Source: Centrapalus pauciflorus (lineage: Eukaryota; Streptophyta; Magnoliopsida; Asterales; Asteraceae). Taken from it: DNA of 64,000 nt. The DNA lies in assembly GCA_020465985.1 (NCBI GenBank), contig JAANYP010003749.1, positions 135,929 through 199,928 on the forward strand, in the 5' to 3' direction. The position numbers and the translations under genes are program-made. The notes under the pieces were generated by a model. That model did not search any database. It was not told the origin of the DNA and worked only from the letters and a program-made list of their open reading frames with translations. Below are positions 57,201-64,000 of this stretch, one piece after another (the first letter of the stretch is position 1; each line of letters opens with the position of its first letter).

Positions 57201-57694
57201 GACTGAAGGTTTTTGGTGCGAAAGTCGGATGGTTTGGTAAGGGGTCCATCATACCCTAGGGTTTGAATTTCAGATAGGGCTTCTGAGACGGATGGGTTTG
57301 GATCGAACGAGTCAAGGGAGGGAATATAGTCTTGGATGGGAAGACGAAGAATGTGACGGATGGCTGCGGTTGTGACTTTGACTGGAACGCAGTCAATGGT
57401 GGAGGTGAAGTGAGGTTCGGGGTCGGTTATGAATTGGAGCCTGTTCCAGAATTGTTGTAGGTAAATCTGGGGAACGGCTATGGCTGTGGAAAGGGCATAA
57501 TATATGGGATGGCGGGTGAGAATGTCAAAGGCAAGGGTTTGGGATTCTTTCGGAAGGATAGAGACGTCGAGTTGCCAGTTGTGGGGGATAAACTCGACAA
57601 ACTCGGCGCTCGGCAGGATGGCTTCCTCGGGTAACTGAGCGTTATTATTTGGGATAGGAGGGTGGGGAATGGTAAGAACAATTGCGGGATCCAT
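54260..57694 (-). CDS. Intact post-pol protein of Copia-E, 1144 aa, function unknown
   Basis: The frame is open from 57748, but I prefer the ATG at 57694 because a predicted acceptor (TTGCAAG, ending 57698) lies just before it; this gives MDPAIVLTIPHPP. Residues 50-250 form a globular domain (ILTRHPIYYALS, YLQQFWNRLQF, LGYDGPL, SHWRILFDVLNKCLTAKHSG, YVPYQRFLQLIIQYA) matching X, C and D in pattern. Residues 290-500 are Ser/Glu/Pro-rich and likely disordered. Residues 505-605 look coiled-coil (LSDKLDALNRLILQVQDQL). A basic cluster at 611-632 (PKRKHDDQ and EKRRKVQF) resembles a bipartite nuclear signal. An acidic part and a charged C-terminal domain (about 830-1140, with YMRFEDLPCYSDGTLRLVR) follow. 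No signal peptide or membrane helix, so not an obvious envelope. Intact over 3.4 kb where all homologues are broken. Confidence 0.88.
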   Translation of the reverse strand: MDPAIVLTIPHPPIPNNNAQLPEEAILPSAEFVEFIPHNWQLDVSILPKESQTLAFDILTRHPIYYALSTAIAVPQIYLQQFWNRLQFITDPEPHFTSTIDCVPVKVTTAAIRHILRLPIQDYIPSLDSFDPNPSVSEALSEIQTLGYDGPLTKPSDFRTKNLQSHWRILFDVLNKCLTAKHSGHDSASAQVLAMFAGFAYDRHVDYAAFIFEELRRVHVERSTKKGRKYVPYQRFLQLIIQYAMDQDEDIHERPEADVYPTVSIQKLTLPKGAPTVQVMKIPLSTLTRSRGTDRVREYMRENYPDESQSESTETNQSEGEQQDSENEGERMDAQQSLGYGEREAESVREGVVGETAETADSERTVSVIRPRDILSEGEPSPISRTPLHKTVSPAVATTPTIHLVSPQRETTSFHGDLPHTPSPSHSESGGVERGHTPPHVTELPSLTIPSPQIDNVHDAFVASPRAASVAAPETSRSEHPVVEPEMTEGRPGVAQSTPSTSGHLPINLEMLTAALRAAGVITRADLDAQREAAEERHTALLSLIKGKGVASEAGPSPGSHSVQLQMAELSDKLDALNRLILQVQDQLNSRMDRLESAVIALQCRTQAEAPKRKHDDQDDPDRHEGEKRRKVQFEEPMLGIGGAETAEGSEFQGSGEKSQEAQEYMLIEDEPMVEGPAPLDPMTAMVEFEEPHEKVEIILVSDSDSDTEDNQPLLTPKPEPDSPTKNSSSSSFDFLNSPPRAQQEDILSSIQAPPSLKESHITVSPPRSPSPPPVQQTQRSGPSPTKRVDCFDETPEGPGVYRKDDLFWVDHYTKGKVRTLPQEEKDQMRQERRGTIIKLLEAKKSELEEPPVQGLKEFLQNFPPKKFQNPYLEERFKMVFRKKPGAFSRRLLMELTNVSKAEQAEYYQLMLWEQRSKVSKSKIKKLKTITMCKRARVFYPSYQVEREDGTGDDIFENDLDFISADDVEFLHNTLKNRIKKRLSHMTALGALVRSMNLRSIIMCLRDFQMAIESALVKVGLRAPEQDSFLLAHHPAYTVILKGDPGVIYVNHKGYKRYMRFEDLPCYSDGTLRLVRAALKKKVQDYDAQPDPEHRCSPTEIQNTLSGIDYLNERLHTRQVTRRFDVILGLRESTDHARVPGPPK

Positions 57695-57697
57695 TTT

Positions 57698-58779
57698 CTT
57701 GCAAAGTGCAACAAAGTTAGAATCATAAGAGTTGATATGATAAAGCATTGATGTGAAGTCTAGATGAGTGTGAAATAGAAATTGTCTGATCTGTTTAACA
57801 TCGGGTTTTTATTAGTAGAATAAAATTCTACTAACAAAGTCCAAAGTCAATCGTTAAGAGACCGATGTTAGATGAGACTGTTTCACTCAAACACTGATCC
57901 TTACTCTAATCAATGATGCACTTGGATGGAACTATTTTTGTGATTTTTTAATTTATATGAAAATGCAGAAATGGAAAACATGAAAAATGAAAATTTTAAA
58001 AAGTCCTAAGTGTTGGATTTCGGATGGTCCGAATTCGGATGAACAGTGTCATCGAATTCGGATCTGTCCGAAATGGAATGATGCATGAATGAAGTGAGTG
58101 GCACCGAATTCGGATGGTGGTAAATGGGGACCGAATTCGGATGATGGTCCGAAGTGGAATCATGAAATGATTGAATGTGGTCCGAATTCGGATGTGGTGT
58201 GAACATGGTCCGAATTCGGATGGTGACTTGTGAAAATGCATGCAATGAAATGGGAATGTCCCAATTTCGGATGGTACCTGGAATTCGGATGAGGACCGAA
58301 TCCGGGTATCATCCGAATTCGGATGCATAGTGGTGAACATACTTAGACAATTTTTCAATGTTTTGAAAATTTTGACCCTGATGAGATGGTCCGAATTCGG
58401 ATCAACAGTGAACCGAATTTGGATCAACAGTTGTCCGAAATGTGATTTTGTTCTTTGAAACATTTTGAAATTATTCTAAGTCGGACATCCGAATTCGGTT
58501 GGTGGTCCGAATTCGGACATCCGAAACTGCATGAGTGCAGTTAATGTTCATGCAAGATATAAACGTGAACAGCTAAAATCCTACTGAAAATGCATGAAAT
58601 TACAGATCCTATACTGAAATAACCTAAGGAACATTTTATCTAACTACAACTAAGAAGTAATAACACATTAAACTACCTAAAAGAAAGAAAAACCGAAAAG
58701 AAAAAAGCTAACTAAAAAATGAAATTCAAACTCACAATATATGATGTTAAACACTAAAATAAAGATAGAAATGGTTTAC
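57698..58779 (-). other. Predicted 5' leader intron of the post-pol unit, Copia-E
   Basis: 1082 nt. Donor TTCCAG|GTAAACC (58782-58774), acceptor CTTTGCAAG (to 57698), three bases before ATG. The donor is near perfect, the acceptor AAG is weaker. The intron contains the whole TCCGAATTCGGA word array. Layout as in C and D. Confidence 0.58.
58016..58530. repeat. TCCGAATTCGGAT palindromic word array, Copia-E
   Basis: Eleven GAATTCGG cores plus variants (CCGAATTTGGAT, TCCGAAATGG) within about 515 bp, irregularly spaced, in the predicted intron. It is the same word as in the Gypsy-G LTR. Confidence 0.88.
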
Positions 58780-58957
58780 CTGGAAGTGCCGAAGATGGAA
58801 AATGCAAGAAAAACTGAAGAAAATGGTTGAGTAAAAGCTTGAAATCGGCAACAATGGTGGTTTTGGGCGGTGACTATCGACCGAGAGAGAGAAAGAAGAA
58901 GATATTTCTTGAAGATGAAGGAAGTGCTGTTGTTGACCGTTTGACCCCCCATATATA
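58780..58957 (-). promoter_or_regulatory. Putative internal promoter and leader exon of the post-pol unit, Copia-E
   Basis: On the minus strand TATATAT (58957-58951) is followed by GGGGGGTCAAACGGTCAACA. A CT-rich stretch (CTTCTTCTTTCTCTCTCTC, about 58890-58905) typical of plant 5' UTRs follows, and then the donor at 58780. This stretch has few ATGs. It resembles the start of an ordinary plant gene. Confidence 0.58.
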
Positions 58958-59692
58958 CTCGCGCGGGTCGCGGGTCGGGTCAAAAGAGATCCGCGCTCAA
59001 AAAGGAATTTGGGCCGGCGGATTCATTTCACAACACACACACACACTTGATGACTTTGGGCTTATTAAAAAATTGAAACAAGAAGAAAAAAAATGGGCCA
59101 AAAATATTCCATCTTTTTGTGATTTTCTTTGAAACAAAAATGAGCAAAAACAAAGTAAAAATATTTTTGATATTTTTCTGAAATAAAAATAAACTAAGAT
59201 AAAATAAAGTAAATTGAAATATTTTTGGCTTTGATAAATTTGAAAATTAAAATCTTTTTGTGATTTTCTGACATATTAAATTAAACTCAAGATTAAATTA
59301 AAAATTAAGACCAACCTAAAATTTAAACTTTAACTATAAAAGAAACAAAGAGAAACATAGAATTATAAAATTAAAAATCCTAACTCTACTCCCCCTCAAA
59401 TAAAGACCGATCCTTTTTCCATTTCCTTTTTCAGATTTTACACGCGACAACCCTTCTTTAAGCCTTACAAATACCGACAAACCTGGATATTGTTTGCATC
59501 CCACTCCATGATGAACAAGTCACACAGCAATTTATCAGGATCATTAATTATTAAAAATATACGCAGATAAGGAAACATTGATTTTAAATCTTGTGACATA
59601 CTCCTTAAATTTAAATAACAGTTATTTTCTAAAATAAAGGAATTTCAATCATGATAGATTGAAATAGAATTATTTAAGACAATATCTGATAT
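58958..59692 (-). other. Copia-E non-coding region between pol and internal promoter
   Basis: No ORF of note. A GC-rich patch (58958-59020, with GGGTCGCGGGTCGGGTC) sits just upstream of the putative promoter, then an AT-rich stretch. A pyrimidine-rich tract (ACTCCCCCTC) is near 59387-59398. No tandem hairpin like that of C and D was seen. Confidence 0.6.
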
Positions 59693-62600
59693 TTAATTAG
59701 AAGGTGGATTCAACATGCCGATATGAGATACTAAAAACCGAAAACGAGGTTCGTCTAAAGCTTTAGTAAATATATCCGCTAGTTGATATTCCGTGCCAAC
59801 AAAATACAACTCAATGGTTCCCTTTTCAACGTGATCTTTAATAAAATGATACCTGATATCTATGTGTTTTGTACGAGAGTGCTGCACGGGATTGCAAGAG
59901 ATGGCAATTGCACTTCGAGAATCACAGTAAATAGGGATATTGGTGAGTGAGAACCCATAATCGCGTAATTGTGTTCTCATCCACAGCACTTGAGAGCAAC
60001 AGCTTGCAGCTGCTACATACTCAGCCTCAGCTGTGGATGTGGATACACAATTCTGCTTTTTGGAAGACCAACTCACCGGTCTATCGCCTAAGAACTGTAT
60101 TCCTCCCGATGTGCTTTTTCTGTCCACTCTACAACCTGCAAAATCAGCATCTGAAAACGCGGTAAGATCGAAATCGGTTCCCTTTGGATACCATAGACCA
60201 AGTTCGGGTGTACCCTTAAGATAACGAAAAATGCGTTTTACCGCAGTTAGGTGTGATTCTTTTGGGTCGGCCTGAAATCTAGCACAAAGACATGTTGAAA
60301 ACACTATATCCGGTCTACTGGCAGTCAAGTACAGTAAGGATCCTATCATCCCTCTGTAAGTTGTATTATCGACACTTTTCCCGGAAGGATCGGTGTCTAA
60401 CTTACAGTTGGAGGCCATGGGAGTTGCGATACTCGTGCAAGAGTCTAACTTATACTTCTTGAGAATGTCAAGAGTATATTTCGACTGGTTCACAAAAATC
60501 CCATCCTCAAGTTGTTTGACTTGTAATCCGAGGAAAAAGTTCATTTCCCCCATCATACTCATCTCAAACCGAGACTCCATTAGGGCTGAAAAATCCTTAC
60601 AAAAATTACTGTCAGTAGATCCAAATATAATATCGTCAACATAAATCTGTACTAGCATTATATGTGGGCCTTCCCTTTTAGTGAACAGAGTTGTGTCCAC
60701 CACACCTTTATAGAAACCGGCAGAAATAAGGAAATTCGAAAGACTATCATACCATGCTCGAGGTGCTTGTTTTAAACCATAGAGGGCCTTATCTAGCACA
60801 TAAACATGGTCAGGTTTATGTGCATCAACAAAGCCTTGTGGTTGTTCAACATACACTTCCTCGTTAAGTTCACCGTTTAGAAAGGCAGTCTTGACGTCCA
60901 TTTGGTACACTTTGAAGTCTTTGTGTGCCGCATACGCCAAGAAGATTCTGATTGCTTCGATCCGTGCAACTGGAGCGAAGGTCTCGTCATAATCTATCCC
61001 TTCTTGTTGTCGGTAGCCTTTGGCAACAAGTCTTGCTTTGTTCCTTATCACAATGCCGTTTTCATCTCGTTTGTTCTTAAAGATCCACTTTGTTCCGATG
61101 ACTGTACGGTCTTTTGGCTTGGGAACTAACCGCCATACTCTTAGCTGTTCAAACTGGTTGAGTTCCTCTTGCATTGCAACTATCCAATCCGGATCTGTCA
61201 GGGCTTCATCCACACGAGCGGGCTCTATCATACTCAAGAATGATGTGTAGAGACATTCATTAGCAGATGCCCTACGAGTTTGGACTCCTGTTGTTACGTC
61301 ACCAATGATTTGTTCTGTTGGGTGACTGCGGGTCCATTTGATCTCGTGTGGAAGGGGTGCTCGGGATGGAACCTCTGTGGATAATATGGGAATGGATGAG
61401 GATTCATGGTCAATGGTTTCAAATGATGGTACCACAGGTTCTGGTTCAATTTCCGAGTGTTCAGGTGAAGGAAGAATCGTTGGTATTACATGTGAGGGTA
61501 TTATAGGAGTAGATTCAACTGCGGATGTGTCGGTGGATGATGTGGATGGATGAGGATATGTTGATGAAGAGGGAGTGGAGAAACTTTGCGGCGCAGTTGA
61601 ACTGGAAGGATTACCTACATTATTAACAACATTAGACACACTAGCGTTAGGACCGAAAAATTCAACATAAAAAGGATCAAATAAATTAACCAAATCAGAA
61701 GAAGAAAAAGAAATGGGGTTATTCGAAGAGTCTCCAGGCATTTGAGTAATGCGTGGTCCTGATTGATCAACTTCGGGTGCCAGTTCAGCCAACTCATCAA
61801 ATGTGACGTGTACACTTTCATTGACTGTTCTGGTTCGGGTATTGAATGCGCGATACGCCTTCGAATTGGATGAGTATCCAATGAAGATCGCTTCATCCGC
61901 CTTTTCGTTAAATTTTCCGAGGTTGTCTCTGTCATTCAGCACATAGCACCTGCAACCAAATACACGTAAGTACTTGATAAATGGTACTTTATTCAAAAAG
62001 AGTTGGTAAGGAGTTTTGTTAAAGCGCTTATGAATGATGGAGCGATTCTGTGTATAGCATGCTGTTGATACGGCTTCGGCCCACAAGAACGGAGGTAGCT
62101 TTGAGTATGTGAGCATTGTACGAGCGGCTTCTACTAGCGTACGGTTACGCCTTTCCACGATCTCATTTTGTTGAGGTGTTCGAGCAGCAGAGTATTGATG
62201 CTGAATCCCCTTGGATCGAAGGAAGCCCTCCACTACCGAGTTCTTGAACTCCGTGCCATTATCTGATCTGATTGATTGTACTGACAGCTGCTGTTGGGTC
62301 TCGACACTCTTGATAAAGTCAATGATTTCTTGAGCTGTCTCGTCCTTGGAACGCAAGAACCTTACCCAGGTATATCGAGAATAATCATCAACGATAACCA
62401 ACACATATCGTTTTCCATTTATGCTTTGTGTTCTCATCGGTCCGCATAAATCCATATGAAGTAACTACAAAACTCTTTTTGTTGATGGTTCGGGCTTTGG
62501 TTTGTGAGAAGATCGTTTCATTTTTCCTTTCTCACATGCTCCACACAGATGGTCCTTTTCATAGCGTAACTCAGGAAGTCCTTTGACCAATTGCTTCGCA

Positions 62601-63055
62601 GCCAGCTTGTTGATGTTATCAAAATTCAAATGGGATAATCTTCGATGCCACAACCAAGAGTCTTTTGACGAGGCTTTTGATAGTAGACAAATTTTATCCT
62701 TCACTACAAGCTTAGATACGTCAATGGTGTAAAGGTTAGATTTTCGGGAACCAGTCAAGATTTCTTTTCCATCCATGTTCTTAACACTGCAGTTCTTAGC
62801 CCTAAATGTTACTTCTAGTCCTTTGTCACAGAGCTGTCCTATGCTAAAAAGATTATGAGATAACCCCTCAACATAGTCAACGTCCTTGATGACCAGATTA
62901 TTTAGAACTAAGTCCCCGTATCCTTTTATTTGACCCTGATGGTTGTTCCCGAATTTCACAGTTCCGCAATACTGTTCAACAACGTTGGACAGCAATTCTC
63001 TTCTTCCTGTCATGTGCTTGGAGCAACCCGAATCCATATACCAAATGGACTTAGC
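59693..63055 (-). pseudogene. pol: Copia-E pol, a single nonsense codon
   Basis: After the predicted splice pol begins AKSIWYMDSGCSKHMTG (protease site). GAG-pre-integrase has LWHRRLSHLNFDNINKL and CGACEKGKMKRSSH. A TAG at 62465-62467 breaks the frame just before the integrase core; a CAG-to-TAG change would explain it. The frame then stays open for 920 codons: integrase (MDLCGPMRTQS, IRSDNGTEF, VERRNRT), a Ser/Pro-rich linker, RT (FAPVARIEAIRIF, LKQAPRAWYD, YVDD at 60632-60643) and RNase H (AFSDADFAGC, STAEAEYVAA, HIDIRYHFIKD), stop at 59693. If the TAG were read through, or is a sequencing error, the enzyme set would be complete. Confidence 0.93.
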
Positions 63056-63334
63056 CTGAAAAACACATAAATTCATATAATGAAAAACTATATGCATTCA
63101 AACACATCCATTTTTAATTCACAATCAAACCGTGTTCTGAACCGAGATGTTTAGAAAACATGATGAGTTAAGACCGGGTCCTGGGCTGTGTGCACAGAAG
63201 CCAAACGTGTCGGTTTAAGCACAACCGACAAGCAAAAGAACGGGTCCTAGTCTAAGGTAACTAGAAGCCATTTCTTTGAAGAACGGGTCTTGATCAGAAG
63301 TAACCAAGAACCATCTGCATAAAGATCACACAAC
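63056..63334 (-). other. Predicted 279-nt intron joining gag to pol, Copia-E
   Basis: The minus-strand donor is CCCAAG|GTTGTG, the acceptor GTGTTTTTCAG|GCTAAG. Unspliced RNA reads WVPKVV and a stop; splicing is phase 0 and gives WVPK joined to AKSIWYMDSGC, a continuous Gag-Pol frame. The 3' end is T-rich. Confidence 0.65.
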
Positions 63335-64000
63335 CTTGGGTACCCACCTCAATATGGGTCCCTGTTTGTTAGGATTTCCAGATTTATATGGTACGTGTAC
63401 AGATTTAGAAACCCAACTAGCATTTTTGTGTGGTCCAGATGCATAACCCTTTGGAATCCATTGAAGATTGGATTTATTGGGTTTTGGAACCTTAGGCGCT
63501 GAAATTGCCTTCGTTTTTTGTCTTGTTGAGACCTTTTTGACCGTTGCTTTGGTTTTGGGCCTTGGCAACGGACATGTCTCAACTTTGTTTGTGGCCGATG
63601 ATGCACTATTTTTAGTTTTCTTTTTCCGAATACGTTTAACAGGATAAGGCACAAAAGCATTCATTTCAGGAACCTGTCGTCTATATTTAGTTGGACATAG
63701 ATTAAACAAATCCTTGAAAGAGTACTTTAACGGAATAGTAGAATTCGGTACATCATTACAAACATTGTCACACGCTTTGTTACACAAATTGTCTTTAGAG
63801 ATTACAGACATCCTATCTCTAGTAAAAAAATCACTTGGCATTAAAGCCTTCTTCACAAAAAAACTTGTAAAATCCTGCATGGTGGTTTTTGTGACTCTCC
63901 TTATATGATCTGTAGGAACTAAACGATTTGAGTCAGTAAGCATGGAAGATTTAGACTTGACAGACTTTTCTTTTTGGTGGTGAGAGGGTTTCTTAAAAGA
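63335..64000 (-). CDS. gag: Copia-E gag, C-terminal part (partial)
   Basis: The frame is open from the window edge to TGA at 63326-63328 in unspliced RNA. The sequence is basic (KRIRKKKTKN, RPKTKATVKKVSTRQKTKA) and ends in GNPNKQGPILRWVPK before the intron. The knuckle must be upstream, outside the window. Basic tails like this probably bind RNA. It belongs to the SIRE-type long gag. The closing WVPK parallels WVPRDN in C and D. Confidence 0.75.

Larger units (their letters stand above)
53900..64000 (-). mobile_element. Copia-E, second SIRE-like lineage, 5' end outside window
   Basis: Minus-strand order: gag (64000-63335), intron, pol (63055-59693), interval with promoter, word array and intron, intact post-pol ORF (57694-54260), polypurine tract and 3' LTR (54243-53900). 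LTR length, protein sequence and UTRs differ from A-D, so it is a separate lineage with the same plan. It is inserted in the post-pol ORF of Copia-D; bases next to the LTR are TATTG (53895-53899). Pol has a single nonsense codon. Confidence 0.93.

Noticed and set aside
54260..57694. Envelope glycoprotein for the post-pol ORF.
   Set aside because: No signal peptide, transmembrane segment or cysteine pattern; a basic nuclear-type cluster instead.
58016..58530. CRISPR-like array, because of many short palindromic repeats.
   Set aside because: Spacing is irregular, there is no constant repeat-spacer unit, and the context is a plant retrotransposon.

Overview
The window is a block of nested LTR retrotransposons from a large plant nuclear genome. 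Every recognisable protein is a plant Ty1/Copia or Ty3/Gypsy polyprotein or an accessory protein of such an element. All primer-binding sites match the 3' end of plant initiator tRNA-Met (TGGTATCAGAGC). I see no host gene, rRNA or tRNA gene. A flowering plant is certain enough. Asteraceae is my guess, because the post-pol protein resembles proteins I remember from Tanacetum/Artemisia-type genomes; this is recollection, not a search.

Layout, left to right. Copia-A (minus, 1-6623, left end outside the window) has its 5' LTR at 6082-6623. A relict Copia gag, R, lies at 6624-7898. Copia-B (plus, from 7899) is split by Gypsy-G (minus, 11578-21383, target duplication CATCA) and ends at an inverted junction near 21681, beyond which lies a minus-strand pol scrap, Y (21681-22557). 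The 3' end of Copia-X (minus, 22558-26704) sits in Y. Copia-D (plus, 26705-53899) sits in X. Inside the gag of D is a solo Gypsy-like LTR, S (28582-30160 plus 43783-44400, duplication GCTTT). Inside S is a complete Copia-C (30161-43777, duplication CACCA). The right part of D is cut by Copia-E (minus, 53900 to beyond 64000). The chain Y/X/D/S/C is five levels deep and gives relative ages. The LTRs of C differ at about 10 of 647 sites; those of G at about 7 of 2450, so G is very young.

The Copia elements are SIRE-like: long gag, pol, then several kilobases holding another large ORF. Only E carries this post-pol ORF intact (1144 codons from the preferred start). C, D and X carry broken homologues. 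In C, D and E the ORF seems to have its own transcription unit: a TATA box followed by a GGTCAA motif, a short leader exon with a splice donor, an intron, and an acceptor 2-3 nt before the ATG. The protein shows no signal peptide or membrane segment, so an envelope role is unlikely; the E protein has a nuclear-localisation-like cluster.

A second theme is that each element family repeats its own short palindromic word (AAGTTCGAACTT-like in A, D and X; AAGTTCGTACGAACTT-like in B; AGATTCGAATCT-like in C; TCCGAATTCGGA-like in G and E; GGTCATGACC in S) many times, only in non-coding parts: LTR, leader and the region between pol and the last ORF. Other unusual points are a 90-nt phase-0 intron in the reverse transcriptase of G, a 279-nt phase-0 intron joining gag to pol in E, tandem hairpins after pol in C and D, and an inverted repeat bracketing the polypurine tract in C and X.
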